Shown: positions 19,574 through 30,196, counted from the first letter of the stretch. The stretch: DNA of 32,950 bases from Deltaproteobacteria bacterium (GCA_030672385.1 DAOVGN010000094.1:1-32950), one strand, 5' to 3'. Translations and numbers: made by a program. Notes: generated by a model from the letters alone, not told the origin.

Positions 19574-19858
19574 TCACTCGAGGGTGACGATGTTGCCCAC
19601 GCTCAGCGCCCCGCCGGAGTAACAGACCACCTTTGCACTGCCCACACGTACCACGCACCTCGTGGCCTTTTTCGAGAGCACTTGCCGATTAGCAGTTTGT
19701 CAATGCTGTTGTCCTTGACGAGGTGGCGGATCTCTTCCATCTGGTCACATCCAGACCGCGCATGCCCTCGGTGATTTTCAGGATATCCCCGACGCCGAGC
19801 CCCGTCAGGTGGGTGGCCAGGGATATGTCCATGAAGACTTTCGTGTGTGTGCTCATCG
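19574..19858 (-). pseudogene. Small uncharacterised gene (~95 aa if repaired) broken by two apparent single-base deletions
   Basis: Minus strand MSTHTKVFMDISLATHLTGLGVGDILKITEGMRGLDVT | MEEIRHLVKDNSIDKLLIG | VLSKKATRCVVRVGSAKVVCYSGGALSVGNIVTLE*, in three successive frames. Confidence 0.5.
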
Positions 19859-19981
19859 CTCTTCCTGCGGGCACGATCCAGGATGGTGCCCGCCTCCATC
19901 AGCAGGGTATCGCTGATCTCGGATCGATCGGTAAAAGGCCGATCTAGGGGCGGAGCAGCAATTTTTTTGCAATTTTTGACC

Positions 19982-20009
19982 TTGACAAAAGAAAGGAGAT
20001 ATATATACT
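19982..20009 (+). promoter_or_regulatory. Sigma-70-type promoter for the DUF177-rpmF-plsX operon
   Basis: TTGACA (19982-19987) - 16 bp - TATACT (20004-20009). Confidence 0.55.
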
Positions 20010-20083
20010 GATGTCTTTAAATTCGAGGAATATGCAAATCCTGCCGGCGAGAAATTTAGGAAACAGGAGCTTAAGATAATCAG

Positions 20084-20635
20084 ATGAAAGTTAGATGGGA
20101 AGATATCCCTCCGCAAGGGAAGGAGATTTCTTTAGATGAACCCCCCCCTTTTTGCCTACAGGGGCCCCATGGAGAAGATGAGAATGGGATGAGGTTGGCC
20201 TCGGCGGTGAGGGGCAGCCTTTTTCTCCGTCGTACCCCCAAAGGCATCGAAGCCAAGGGACGCATAGATACAGCGGTATGTATAAACTGTGCTCGGTGTT
20301 TGAAGGAATTTGTCCTGCCCATCGTATCGGAGTTTGAGGAGTTCTTTCTCCTTGGGGAGTATGCATCGAGTGAGGAAGAGAAAGAGCTCTTGCTTGAAGA
20401 GATGGGCGTAAGCTTTCTGCCTGAGGGGGGACTGGAGATAAGGGATATCATAGAGGAGCAGATATGGCTTAACATCCCCATGAAACCCCTCTGTCATAAC
20501 AGGTGTAAGGGGTTGTGTAGCATATGTGGGGCTGATTTTAATATCGGAGAATGCGGGTGTGATCGGAATTATATAGATCCCAGGTTCGCTATTTTAAAAG
20601 GTCTCATACCAAATCTTCCCCAAGGGAGTAGATAA
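20084..20635 (+). CDS. DUF177 (YceD) family protein
   Basis: CINCARCLKEF, PLCHNRCKGLCSICGADFNIGECGC; directly upstream of rpmF. Confidence 0.9.
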   Translation: MKVRWEDIPPQGKEISLDEPPPFCLQGPHGEDENGMRLASAVRGSLFLRRTPKGIEAKGRIDTAVCINCARCLKEFVLPIVSEFEEFFLLGEYASSEEEKELLLEEMGVSFLPEGGLEIRDIIEEQIWLNIPMKPLCHNRCKGLCSICGADFNIGECGCDRNYIDPRFAILKGLIPNLPQGSR

Positions 20636-20817
20636 TGGCCCTTCCTAAAAGAAGGACTTCCAAGGCGAGACGAGATAAGAGGAGATCCCATAGAAAATTA
20701 ACCCCCTTCAACCTCTCGCTCTGTCCTCAATGCCACGAGCCAAAGCTGCCCCATCGAGTTTGTCCCCATTGCGGTATGTATAAAGGGGAGGAGATCTTGA
20801 AATTGAAGGAGGGTTAA
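20635..20817 (+). CDS. rpmF: 50S ribosomal protein L32
   Basis: MALPKRRTSKARRDKRRSHRKL...CPQCHEPKLPHRVCPHCGMYKG (zinc-binding form). Confidence 0.97.
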   Translation: MALPKRRTSKARRDKRRSHRKLTPFNLSLCPQCHEPKLPHRVCPHCGMYKGEEILKLKEG

Positions 20818-20852
20818 CTCCACCTCTTGACTTATATAGAGGGATGAAGGCG

Positions 20853-21917
20853 ATGAAGGTTGCGGTGGATGTCATGGGAGGCGATAATGCCCCGGAGGCC
20901 ATTGTGGAAGGGGCGGTGTTGGCGGCGAGGGCGTTGAGGCTGGAGGAAGTGATTCTTGTAGGGGACAAGGCGCTGGTGGAGGGGGAGTTGGCCAAGCACC
21001 GATGGGAGGGGTTAAATCTGAGTGTTGTCCATGCGCCCCAAGTGGTGGAGATGCATGAGTCTCCAGCCAAGGCCCTGCGGACTAAGAGGAACTCATCTAT
21101 CAGCGTGGCACTGGAATTGGTGAAGGATGGCAGAAGTGATGCGGTGGTGACGGCTGGGAACTCAGGGGCGGCGATGGCCATCAGTATGTGGAAACTGAAG
21201 ATGTTGGAGGGTGTGGAGCGACCTGCGCTCGCCAGCCTTCTCCCCTCCTCCACAGGGGTTTCAATCCTGATAGATGCCGGGGGGAATGTGGACTGTAAAC
21301 CCATCCACCTGGTGCAATTTGCCATCATGGGTGAGATGTACGCCCGTTTCATCTCGGCCAAGGACCGTCCTCGTGTAGGCATTTTGAGCAACGGCAGGGA
21401 GGATAGCAAGGGGAATGAGCTCACCAAGCGGGTCCACGCCATACTGAGCAAGAGCGGGTTGAACTATATCGGGCATGTAGAGGGGAGGGATATCTATAGT
21501 GGCACGGCCGATGTGATCGTGTGTGATGGCTTTGTGGGCAATGTGGCCTTGAAGAGCGGTGAGGGGATTTCTGAATCCTTCGGCGCGATGTTGGGGAGAG
21601 AGATCCGCAAAAACCTGTGGGCCAGGATCGGTTACTTCTTTATGAGGGGGGCCCTGGAAAACTTCAGGCGTCGAGTCGATTACTCCGAATATGGGGGGGT
21701 TCCCCTGCTGGGCATCAATGGTACCTGTTTTATCTGTCATGGGCACTCCTCCCCCAAGGCCATCAAGAACGCCATCCGGGCCGCCTCCGCATATGGGCGT
21801 AGAGATATCAACCGGCTTTTGATCGAGGCCCTGCGCGACAGTCAAGACCTGAAGGAATTGGGAGAAAGGGTTGCCCCTAAGATATGGGAGCGGATAAAGG
21901 AGAAGATGATACACTGA
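20853..21917 (+). CDS. plsX: Phosphate acyltransferase PlsX
   Basis: MKVAVDVMGGDNAPEAIVEGA, TAGNSGAAMA, DGFVGNVALKSGEG. Confidence 0.95.
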   Translation: MKVAVDVMGGDNAPEAIVEGAVLAARALRLEEVILVGDKALVEGELAKHRWEGLNLSVVHAPQVVEMHESPAKALRTKRNSSISVALELVKDGRSDAVVTAGNSGAAMAISMWKLKMLEGVERPALASLLPSSTGVSILIDAGGNVDCKPIHLVQFAIMGEMYARFISAKDRPRVGILSNGREDSKGNELTKRVHAILSKSGLNYIGHVEGRDIYSGTADVIVCDGFVGNVALKSGEGISESFGAMLGREIRKNLWARIGYFFMRGALENFRRRVDYSEYGGVPLLGINGTCFICHGHSSPKAIKNAIRAASAYGRRDINRLLIEALRDSQDLKELGERVAPKIWERIKEKMIH

Positions 21918-21943
21918 AACATCTGTTTGGGGGGTACTATTAG

Positions 21944-23107
21944 GTGGACTATTTTTTGACCGAAGACCAAAAGATGCTCAAGGACTTGGCCCGTAGGATA
22001 GCCGAGGATAAGATAATGCCGGTGCGGGCAGAGTTGGATGAAAAAGAGGAGTTTCCTTGGGAGATCATGCGCACTTGTGCAGAGACGGGGCTCTTTGGGG
22101 TCTCTATGCCTGAGGAATATGGTGGTTTTTCCGGTGGAGTGTTCGAGAACTGCTTGGTAGTAGAGGAATTGAGCAGGGCCTGCATAGGGGTATCGGTCAG
22201 CTTTGCGGGGAGTGGATTGGGGGCCTATCCAATTCTGCTCTCCGGCACCGAAGAGCAGAAGAGGCGATATCTTCCCGAGATCGCCAGTGGGAGGAAACTG
22301 GCCGCTTTTGCCGCCACCGAGGCCAATGCTGGAAGTGATGTAGCGGCGATGCAGGTCACGGCGGTGAGAGATGGTGATGGATATAGACTGAACGGAACCA
22401 AACAGTGGATCACCAACGGGGGCGAGGCGGAGATCTATTCTGTCTTCGCCGTCACCGACAAGAAGAGGGGGCCGCGGGGGATCAGCGGCTTTATCGTTGA
22501 AAAAGGGACCCCTGGGTTTTCCTTCGGCAAGAAGGAGCAGAAATTGGGGATTCGGGCCTCGGCCACCAGGGAGTTGGTCTTTGAGGACTGTTGGATCCCC
22601 CAAGGGAACCTCATCGGTGCAAGAGAAGGTATCGGACTCATCATCATCCTGAGGACCTTTGACCTGACCCGGCCAGGGATCGGTGCCCAGGCAGTGGGGC
22701 TTGCCCAGGGGGCTTTTGAGATAGCGGCCAGATATGCCCGAGAGAGGGTCCAGTTCGGGCAGAGGATCATCTCCTTTCAGGCCGTACAACATATACTGGC
22801 CGATATGGCTACGCAAATAGAGGCAGCCCGCGCCTTGGTTTACGCCGTGGCCAGCTACATTGACAGCCATCCTAAAAACTACAGTAAGGAGTCGGCCATG
22901 TCCAAACTCTTCCCCAGCGATGTAGCCATGAAGGTGGCTATAGATTCCGTTCAGGTCTTGGGGGGATATGGATACATGCGTGATTTTCCTGTGGAGAAGA
23001 TGATGAGGGATGCCAAGATCCTGCAGATCTATGAAGGGACCAACCAGATACAGCGCAACAATATCGCCTTGGAGCTCATAAAAGAGATCGCCAGCGGGAG
23101 GAGATAA
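21944..23107 (+). CDS. Acyl-CoA dehydrogenase family protein (GTG start)
   Basis: DYFLTEDQKMLKDLARRIAEDKI, TEANAGSDVAAM, LGGYGYMRDFPVEKMMRDAKILQIYEGTNQIQRN (catalytic-type Glu retained). Confidence 0.95.
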   Translation: MDYFLTEDQKMLKDLARRIAEDKIMPVRAELDEKEEFPWEIMRTCAETGLFGVSMPEEYGGFSGGVFENCLVVEELSRACIGVSVSFAGSGLGAYPILLSGTEEQKRRYLPEIASGRKLAAFAATEANAGSDVAAMQVTAVRDGDGYRLNGTKQWITNGGEAEIYSVFAVTDKKRGPRGISGFIVEKGTPGFSFGKKEQKLGIRASATRELVFEDCWIPQGNLIGAREGIGLIIILRTFDLTRPGIGAQAVGLAQGAFEIAARYARERVQFGQRIISFQAVQHILADMATQIEAARALVYAVASYIDSHPKNYSKESAMSKLFPSDVAMKVAIDSVQVLGGYGYMRDFPVEKMMRDAKILQIYEGTNQIQRNNIALELIKEIASGRR

Positions 23108-24053
23108 TGGGAAAGACGGCCTTTATCTTTCCCGGACAGGGTTCTCAATATGTGGGGATGGGGAAGGAGCTATACGAAAATTTCTCTGCTGCTAGGGAGA
23201 CTTTTGCTGAGGCCAACGAGGCCCTGGAATTTGACCTCCAGAACCTCTGTTTTCATGGTCCAGAGGAGAATTTAAGGTTGACCGTCAACACTCAGCCCTC
23301 CGTCCTGACCGTGAGCATCGCTGCTTTAAGGGTCTTAAGGGAAGAGCTGGGGTGGAAAGCCGACTACCTTGCTGGACACAGCCTCGGGGAGTTCACCGCC
23401 TTAGTAGCGGCCGAGTCGATGAGTTTTCGTGATGCCGCCAGGGTGGTCAGATTGAGGGGAAAGTTTATGCAGGAGGCGGTTCCTGTGGGTGAGGGGGGAT
23501 GGCGGCGGTCTTAGGTATGGACAGGGATCGGGTGGAGGAAATCTGCCAGAAGGTAGCGCAGGGGAAGGTCCTCACCACCGCCAATTTTAATTCACCCGGC
23601 CAGATAGTGATCTCCGGACATATGGAGGCCATCGAGAGGGCAATTGCCTTGGCCAAGGAGATGGGTGCGAAGAGGGCCGTTCTGCTTGAGGTAAGTGCGC
23701 CCTTTCATTCCCCCCTGATGGTGGTTGCTGGTCAAAAGCTGGGAGTGGAATTGGCCAAGGTAGAGGTCAATGAATTGAAGGTCCCCGTGGTGACCAATGT
23801 TGAGGCCGAGGCAAACCTTGCCAAGGATAGGGTGTGGGATCTTCTGGTCCGGCAGATGAGCAGCCCGGTGAGATGGGAGGAGTCAATACACAAGATGATA
23901 GGGTTGGGGGTGGAGAGGTTTGTGGAAATAGGGCCGGGGAAGGTGCTTTCGGGTTTGATACGCCGCATAGATGGACAAAAGGAGGTCCTTAATCTGGAGG
24001 ACCCAATGGGCCTGGATAAATTGAAGAATCTTGCAAAAAGCCCTTCAGCATGA
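23107..24053 (+). CDS. fabD: Malonyl-CoA-ACP transacylase FabD, split into two ORFs by an apparent -1 indel in a G6 run (23493-23498)
   Basis: FIFPGQGSQYVGMGKELYE, LAGHSLGEFTALVAAESM, then a frame change at GEGG|MAAVLGMD, NFNSPGQIVISGH, APFHSPLM. Confidence 0.92.
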
Positions 24054-24105
24054 GAGGTAGGGGATAGGAAGAGACTAATCATATTATGAAGGAGGTGAGA
24101 GTTCG

Positions 24106-24336
24106 ATGTCTTTGGAAGAAAAGGTAAAAGAACTGATCGTTCAACAGTTGGGGGTTAGCGAGAGCGAGGTTGTTCCCGAGGCGAAGTTCGTGGACGATCT
24201 AGGTGCAGATTCTCTGGACTTGGTAGAGCTGGTGATGGCCCTGGAGGACGAATATGGGATAGAGATACCCGACGAGGATGCCGAGAAGATATTGACTGTT
24301 GGTGATGCCATGAAGTACATCCAGGAGCATATTTAA
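24106..24336 (+). CDS. acpP: Acyl carrier protein
   Basis: 76 aa; [33 protein letters not shown] with phosphopantetheine Ser. Confidence 0.97.
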   Translation: MSLEEKVKELIVQQLGVSESEVVPEAKFVDDLGADSLDLVELVMALEDEYGIEIPDEDAEKILTVGDAMKYIQEHI

Positions 24337-24453
24337 AAGGAGGGTTGAGATTATTCTCCTTTCATTTTATGTGTCCCTTTAAAATCTTCAGAGAAGCTTT
24401 TTCCTGTACCCACGCTATAAGGGAAGAGGAACAAAGGAGATCGAGGTGTTAGC

Positions 24454-25695
24454 TTGAAAAGAAGGGTGGTAATTACCGGGGCTGGCCTTGTCCTCCCACA
24501 GGGGATAGGAATCGATCCTGTCTGGGAAAAGATATGTGGGGGGGTCTCCGGGGTTGGCCCTATAACGAAGTTTGATGCCACAGGTTTCGAGACCAAAATC
24601 GCCGCTGAGGTCAAGGACTTCAGGCGCGAGGACTTTATCGAGCCTAAGGAAATCAAGAAGATGGATACATTTATCCATTATGCAATGGCGGCGGCGCACA
24701 TAGCCCTGAGTGATTCAGGCCTGGAGATCTCCGAGGGGAATGCCGAGAAGATTGGGGTCATTGTGGGTACCGGTCTAGGAGGGCTGAGCACTATCGAGAA
24801 GTACCACAAGGTCCTTTTGGAGAGGGGGCCGCAGAGGATTACTCCCTTCTTTATACCCATGCTGATAGCCAACGAGGCCTCAGCCCAGATCGCCATCCAC
24901 CATGGGGCCAAGGGTCCCAATTTATCTGTGGTAACGGCTTGTGCCACTGGAGGTCATTCCATCGGCGATGCCTTCCGGTGCATCCAATATGGAGATGCCG
25001 ATGCAGTCATCGCCGGAGGGGTGGAGGCCACCGTCACCCCCTTGGCTGTGGGGGGGTTTAATGCCATGAAGGCCATCTCCACTAGAAACGATGAGCCAGA
25101 GCGGGCCAGTCGCCCCTTTGAGAGGGATAGGGATGGCTTTGTGATCGGGGAGGGGGGCGCCATCGTGATCTTGGAGGAGTTGGAACATGCCCGGGGGAGG
25201 GGAGCCAAGATATATGCGGAGATCATCGGCTATGGGTATAATGGTGATGCCTATCACTTGGCAGCTCCTGATCCTGATGGGGATGGGGCAGCCAGGTGTA
25301 TGCAGATAGCCCTGAAGGATGCGCGGATCTCATCAGAAGAGATCGACTACATCAACGCCCATGGGACCTCCACTGAGCTAAACGACATAACCGAGACAAT
25401 AGCCATCAAGAGGGTCTTTGGAGATTATGCCTATAAACTCCCAGTCATCTCTACCAAATCGGTGACTGGCCACCTCCTGGGGGCTGCCGGTAGTACCGAG
25501 GCCGTCTTCTCCATCCTTTCTATTAGGGATAAGGTTCTCCCTCCCACTATTAACTATGAAAACCCCGATCCACGCTGTGACCTGGACTATGTCCCCAATG
25601 TGGCGAGAGAGAAGGATGTAAAGGTGGTCATGTCCAACTCTTTCGGTTTTGGGGGGGCCAACGCCGTATTGGTCTTCAGGAGGTTTGAAGGCTGA
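24454..25695 (+). CDS. fabF: 3-oxoacyl-ACP synthase II FabF (TTG start)
   Basis: [69 protein letters not shown]. Confidence 0.96.
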   Translation: MKRRVVITGAGLVLPQGIGIDPVWEKICGGVSGVGPITKFDATGFETKIAAEVKDFRREDFIEPKEIKKMDTFIHYAMAAAHIALSDSGLEISEGNAEKIGVIVGTGLGGLSTIEKYHKVLLERGPQRITPFFIPMLIANEASAQIAIHHGAKGPNLSVVTACATGGHSIGDAFRCIQYGDADAVIAGGVEATVTPLAVGGFNAMKAISTRNDEPERASRPFERDRDGFVIGEGGAIVILEELEHARGRGAKIYAEIIGYGYNGDAYHLAAPDPDGDGAARCMQIALKDARISSEEIDYINAHGTSTELNDITETIAIKRVFGDYAYKLPVISTKSVTGHLLGAAGSTEAVFSILSIRDKVLPPTINYENPDPRCDLDYVPNVAREKDVKVVMSNSFGFGGANAVLVFRRFEG

Positions 25696-25696
25696 G

Positions 25697-26149
25697 ATGC
25701 GGATAGCGATGGCGTGTGATCACGGAGGGGTTCGCCTCAAGGAAGATCTGGTGGCCTTCTTAAGGGAACTTGGGCAGGATGTAGAGGATCTGGGGAGTTT
25801 TGGCGAAGGGCCTGTGGACTATCCGGACCTGGGTCAAGAGGTGGCTCAGAAGGTTTCAGCCGGTGAGGTAGAGGGGGGAATCCTCATCTGTGGTACAGGA
25901 ATCGGGATGAGCATCGTCGCCAACAAATTCCCAGGGGTGAGGGCAGCCCTCGTCCACCATACCTATGCTGCTCGCATGGCGAAGGAGCACAACGCCGCCA
26001 ATATCTTGATAATGGGGGGGAGGATTGTGGGTTCTGGTCTTGCTCGGGAGATGGTCAAGACATGGTTGGAGGCAGAGTTTCAAGGTGGGAGACACCTGCG
26101 CAGACTGACGAAGATTGAGGAGATAGAGAGGAGGAACTTCAAAGGTTGA
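25697..26149 (+). CDS. rpiB: Ribose-5-phosphate isomerase B (start [11 protein letters not shown])
   Basis: [52 protein letters not shown]. Confidence 0.94.
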   Translation: MRIAMACDHGGVRLKEDLVAFLRELGQDVEDLGSFGEGPVDYPDLGQEVAQKVSAGEVEGGILICGTGIGMSIVANKFPGVRAALVHHTYAARMAKEHNAANILIMGGRIVGSGLAREMVKTWLEAEFQGGRHLRRLTKIEEIERRNFKG

Positions 26150-27411
26150 CATATCTTAAGTCCAGCCTGAGGGAAGTTGATCCAGAGATGGCGGCCGCCA
26201 TCGAGAAAGAAACACTGCGCGAGGAGAACAAGATAATCCTGATCGCCTCGGAGAATTATACCAGCGAGGCGGTTCTGGAAGCTCAAGGAGGGATCCTCAC
26301 TAACAAGTATGCCGAGGGCTATCCCGACAGGAGATATTATGGCGGCTGCGAATATGTGGACCTGGTAGAAAAGCTCGCCACCCAGCGAGCCGAGGAACTC
26401 TTTGGTGCCGCTCATGCCAATGTCCAACCCCTCTCTGGTTCAGCGGCCAATATGGGGGTATATTTCGCCGTCCTGTGTCCCGGAGATACCATTCTGGGGA
26501 TGGACCTCTCCCATGGGGGGCATTTGACCCATGGTGCTCCCGTTAATTTTTCGGGCAAGCTGTATAAGGCGTCTTTTTACGGCGTATCGCGAGAGACGGA
26601 GTGTATCGACTACGACGAGGTCCTCTCCTTGGCCAAAGAGGTTAGGCCGAAGATGATCATCGCCGGGGTCAGTTCGTATTCACGGACTATCGACTTCCGA
26701 CGTTTTCGGGAAATCGCAGATGAGGTAGGGGCATACCTGATGGCGGACATGGCCCACATTGCAGGATTGATCGCCGCTGGGGTTCATCCCACTCCAGTCC
26801 CACATGCCCACTTTGTAACCTCTACCACCCATAAGACTCTGCGGGGGCCTCGGGGCGGGTTTGTCCTTTGTCAGGGGGAGTTCAGTGACCTCATAGATCA
26901 AAGTATATTTCCTGGACTGCAGGGGGGCCCCCTTATGCATGTGATTGCTGCCAAAGGGGTCTGTTTTAAAGAGGCCATGACAGAGGAGTTCAGGGCCTAT
27001 CAGAGGCAGGTAATCCGAAATGTCCAGGTCCTGGCAGAGGAGTTGAAGCTATGCGGTTTTAGGGTCGTCTCTGGGGGAACGGATAACCATCTCTTTCTTA
27101 TCGATCTGACCAATAAGGGGATTAATGGGAAGGAGGCGGAGGAGGCCCTGGAGCGGGCTGGGATCACCGTGAACAAAAATATGATTCCCTATGATCAAAG
27201 GAGCCCCATGGTCACCAGTGGGATCCGGATTGGCACACCTATTGTGACCACTCGGGGGATGAAGGAAGATGAGATGGTTCAGATTGCCTCTCTCGTCGCC
27301 GAGGTCCTCGATAGCTATCCAGACCCCCAAGTGCAAATCCGCGTGGCCCAGCAAGTGGAAGAACTCTGCCGGAGGTTTCCCTTTTATCGAAATAGACTTT
27401 CCAAGGATTAG
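26146..27411 (+). CDS. glyA: Serine hydroxymethyltransferase (TTG start)
   Basis: [51 protein letters not shown]. Confidence 0.97.
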   Translation: MTYLKSSLREVDPEMAAAIEKETLREENKIILIASENYTSEAVLEAQGGILTNKYAEGYPDRRYYGGCEYVDLVEKLATQRAEELFGAAHANVQPLSGSAANMGVYFAVLCPGDTILGMDLSHGGHLTHGAPVNFSGKLYKASFYGVSRETECIDYDEVLSLAKEVRPKMIIAGVSSYSRTIDFRRFREIADEVGAYLMADMAHIAGLIAAGVHPTPVPHAHFVTSTTHKTLRGPRGGFVLCQGEFSDLIDQSIFPGLQGGPLMHVIAAKGVCFKEAMTEEFRAYQRQVIRNVQVLAEELKLCGFRVVSGGTDNHLFLIDLTNKGINGKEAEEALERAGITVNKNMIPYDQRSPMVTSGIRIGTPIVTTRGMKEDEMVQIASLVAEVLDSYPDPQVQIRVAQQVEELCRRFPFYRNRLSKD

Positions 27412-27861
27412 ATGGCACGTCCAAGCTGGGATGAGTATTTTATAGAAATCACCCGGCTGGTGGCAAGCAGGTCAACCTGTCTCAGACGGCACGTGGGGGC
27501 AGTCATCATCAAGAATAAGCAGATCTTGACCACCGGGTACAACGGTGCCCCCTCTGGATTGGCCCACTGCCTGGACGTGGGTTGCCTGCGTGAACAGTTG
27601 GGGATACCGTCGGGTCAGCGGCATGAGCTCTGTCGCGGATTGCATGCCGAGCAGAACGCCATCATCCAGGCCGCCTATCATGGGGTCTCTATCAGGGGGG
27701 CCACCCTCTACTGTACTGATCTTCCCTGTATTATCTGTACCAAGATGATCATCAACGCCGGGATCGAGAGGGTCGTCTATGAGGGGGGATACGCCGATGA
27801 CCTGGCCCGTCAGATGTGGGAAGAATCACAGGTGGCTGTGGAGAAATTTAAGGGGGAATAG
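27412..27861 (+). CDS. dCMP deaminase (ComEB family cytidine deaminase)
   Basis: [62 protein letters not shown]. Confidence 0.93.
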   Translation: MARPSWDEYFIEITRLVASRSTCLRRHVGAVIIKNKQILTTGYNGAPSGLAHCLDVGCLREQLGIPSGQRHELCRGLHAEQNAIIQAAYHGVSIRGATLYCTDLPCIICTKMIINAGIERVVYEGGYADDLARQMWEESQVAVEKFKGE

Positions 27862-28344
27862 ATGAGGTGCCCTTTTTGTTCCAGTCTGAGCAACCGAGTG
27901 ATTGATAGTCGCTTGAGCAAAGAGGGGGATGAGATACGCCGCCGCCGCGTCTGCAACGACTGCGAGCGGAGGTTCACCACGTATGAGCGGGTGGCCGATG
28001 TGCTTCCCGTGGTGGTGAAGCAGGACGGGCGCCGTGAGCCCTTTTCCCGCGAGAAGATCATGGTTGGCCTGCGAAAGGCCTGTGAGAAGAGACCGGTGAG
28101 CATGGACATCTTGGAAAAGGTGGTGGAGCGGATCGAGGGGTGGGTCCAGGAAAAAGGGGGCAAAGAGATCGCCTCCAGCGAGGTCGGCGAACGCGTTATG
28201 GAGGAGTTGCGCGATCTCGATGAAATTGCCTATGTCAGATTTGCATCGGTCTACCGGCAGTTTAAAGACATCGATCAATTTATGAAGGAGCTTAGGGGGC
28301 TCCTCGATCGGAAGGAACGCAAGGATGTTCACGGGGATCGTTGA
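27862..28344 (+). CDS. nrdR: Transcriptional repressor NrdR
   Basis: MRCPFCSSLSNRVIDSR, RRRRVCNDCERRFTTYE zinc ribbon plus ATP-cone. Confidence 0.97.
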   Translation: MRCPFCSSLSNRVIDSRLSKEGDEIRRRRVCNDCERRFTTYERVADVLPVVVKQDGRREPFSREKIMVGLRKACEKRPVSMDILEKVVERIEGWVQEKGGKEIASSEVGERVMEELRDLDEIAYVRFASVYRQFKDIDQFMKELRGLLDRKERKDVHGDR

Positions 28345-28972
28345 GGGGATGGGGAAGGTGGCGAAGGTGCAGCGGCAGGGGGAGCTAGTGCGCTTAAACG
28401 TCGCCCCGCCAGCTGCGTTGACAGATATGGCGGTAGGTGATAGTATTTGCATCAATGGGGCCTGTTTGACGGTGGTCGAGCGAGGGGAGGGGTATATTCA
28501 GGTTGACATCTCCCCGGAGACCTTGGCGAGGACCACACTCGACTCCCTCAAGCCCAACGATGCGGTCAACCTAGAGCGGGCCCTTCGCGTTGGCGACCGT
28601 CTAGGGGGACACCTGGTGGCGGGCCACATCGATGGAACGGGGTCTGTTGTTGCGGATGTGGTAAGGGCGGAGGGCCGGGTGATGACCATCAGGGTTGCAC
28701 CGAAGCTTTCGCAGTACCTCGTGGAGAAGGGATCAGTGGCGGTGGAGGGGGTCAGCCTCACTGTCAGCGGCATGCGAGGAGACGAGTTTCAGGTGACCAT
28801 TATCCCCTATACCGCCCAGAATACCACCCTTGGTGCCAAGCGGGCGGGGGATCGGGTGAACGTAGAGGTCGATATCATTGGAAAATACGTGAAGCGGTTT
28901 GTAGACAAGGCAGACGGCGAAGGAGGTGGGGTTGACTTGGACTTCCTTGCCGAACATGGATTTGTGCCATAG
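28325..28972 (+). CDS. ribE: Riboflavin synthase, alpha subunit
   Basis: [43 protein letters not shown]. Confidence 0.96.
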   Translation: MFTGIVEGMGKVAKVQRQGELVRLNVAPPAALTDMAVGDSICINGACLTVVERGEGYIQVDISPETLARTTLDSLKPNDAVNLERALRVGDRLGGHLVAGHIDGTGSVVADVVRAEGRVMTIRVAPKLSQYLVEKGSVAVEGVSLTVSGMRGDEFQVTIIPYTAQNTTLGAKRAGDRVNVEVDIIGKYVKRFVDKADGEGGGVDLDFLAEHGFVP

Positions 28973-28986
28973 GAGGGAGAGCGAAG

Positions 28987-30195
28987 ATGGTCAGCACCAT
29001 TGAGGAGGCTATAGAGGACATCAAGGCAGGAAAGATGGTCATCCTCGTGGATGACGAGGACAGGGAGAATGAGGGTGACTTGACCATGGCGGCCGAGAAG
29101 GTCACTCCCGAGGCCATCAACTTCATGGCCACGTATGGGCGCGGGCTGATATGCCTCTCTATGACCGAGGAGCAGGTGGAGCAGTTGAGACTCCCCTTGA
29201 TGGTAAATGAGAACACCTCTGCCTTCGGCACGGCCTTTACCGTTTCGGTCGATGCCAGACGAGGGGTGACCACGGGGATATCAGCCGCCGATCGCGCCTT
29301 CACCATCTTGACTACTATTGCCGATGGCGCCAACCAGGAGGACTTGGTTCGGCCAGGGCATGTCTTCCCTCTGAAGGCGAGGAAGGGAGGGGTGCTGGTG
29401 CGCACCGGTCAGACCGAGGGCTCGGTGGATTTGGCTCGACTGGCCGGTCTTAAACCTGCTGGGGTGATCTGTGAGATCATGAGAGAAGATGGCACCATGG
29501 CCAGGATGCCCGATCTGAAGGTGGTTGCCAAGCGGCATGGCCTCAAGATTGTGACCATCGCCGATCTCATCAAGTATAGGCTGCATAAGGAGTCCTTTGT
29601 AAAAAGGGTGGTCACGGTCACTCTCCCTACCACGTATGGAGGGGAGTTCACGGGGATCCTCTATGAGAACGATGTGGACACCAAACATCACCTCGCCCTG
29701 GTGAAGGGAGAGATTGGTCCTGAGGATGAAGTCCTGGTGCGGGTCCATTCCGAGTGTCTGACAGGGGATGTCTTTGGCTCGTTGCGCTGTGACTGTGGGG
29801 AGCAATTGCACGCCGCCATAAGGATGATCGCTCAAGAGGGGAAAGGGGTGCTCCTCTATATGCGCCAGGAGGGACGGGGGATCGGCTTGGCCAACAAACT
29901 CAAGGCCTATTGCCTCCAAGAGCTAGGCAAGGACACGGTGGAGGCCAATAAGGAATTGGGGTTCAAGGCAGATTTGAGGGATTACGGGATTGGGGCCCAG
30001 ATATTGGTCGATTTGGGGTTGCACAAGATCCGTCTCTTGACCAACAACCCCAAAAAGATCATAGGGCTGGAGGGTTATGGAATTGAGGTGGTGGATAGGG
30101 TGCCCATCGAGGTTAGTCCTAGCCGCGAAAATATCAGTTACTTAAAAACCAAACAGAAGAAGATGGGCCATGTCTTGAAGATAGAAGGAGCGTAA
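28987..30195 (+). CDS. ribBA: Bifunctional DHBP synthase / GTP cyclohydrolase II
   Basis: [48 protein letters not shown]. Confidence 0.97.
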   Translation: MVSTIEEAIEDIKAGKMVILVDDEDRENEGDLTMAAEKVTPEAINFMATYGRGLICLSMTEEQVEQLRLPLMVNENTSAFGTAFTVSVDARRGVTTGISAADRAFTILTTIADGANQEDLVRPGHVFPLKARKGGVLVRTGQTEGSVDLARLAGLKPAGVICEIMREDGTMARMPDLKVVAKRHGLKIVTIADLIKYRLHKESFVKRVVTVTLPTTYGGEFTGILYENDVDTKHHLALVKGEIGPEDEVLVRVHSECLTGDVFGSLRCDCGEQLHAAIRMIAQEGKGVLLYMRQEGRGIGLANKLKAYCLQELGKDTVEANKELGFKADLRDYGIGAQILVDLGLHKIRLLTNNPKKIIGLEGYGIEVVDRVPIEVSPSRENISYLKTKQKKMGHVLKIEGA

Positions 30196-30196
30196 T

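Noticed and set aside
19603-19899. 98-aa minus ORF (MEAGTILDRARRKSDEH...) as an intact gene
   Set aside because: Only parts look coding; the middle is an out-of-frame reading of the MSTHTKVFMDIS... segment, so treated as frameshifted debris.
21842-22870. 342-aa minus-strand ORF opposite plsX and the acyl-CoA dehydrogenase
   Set aside because: Antisense shadow of two strongly conserved genes; Pro/Gly/Leu-rich translation with no recognisable motif.
28250-28330. FMN riboswitch ahead of the rib genes
   Set aside because: ribE starts inside nrdR with no leader; no RFN-like sequence recognised.
29281-29919. 212-aa minus-strand ORF opposite ribBA
   Set aside because: Shadow ORF of a conserved bifunctional enzyme.
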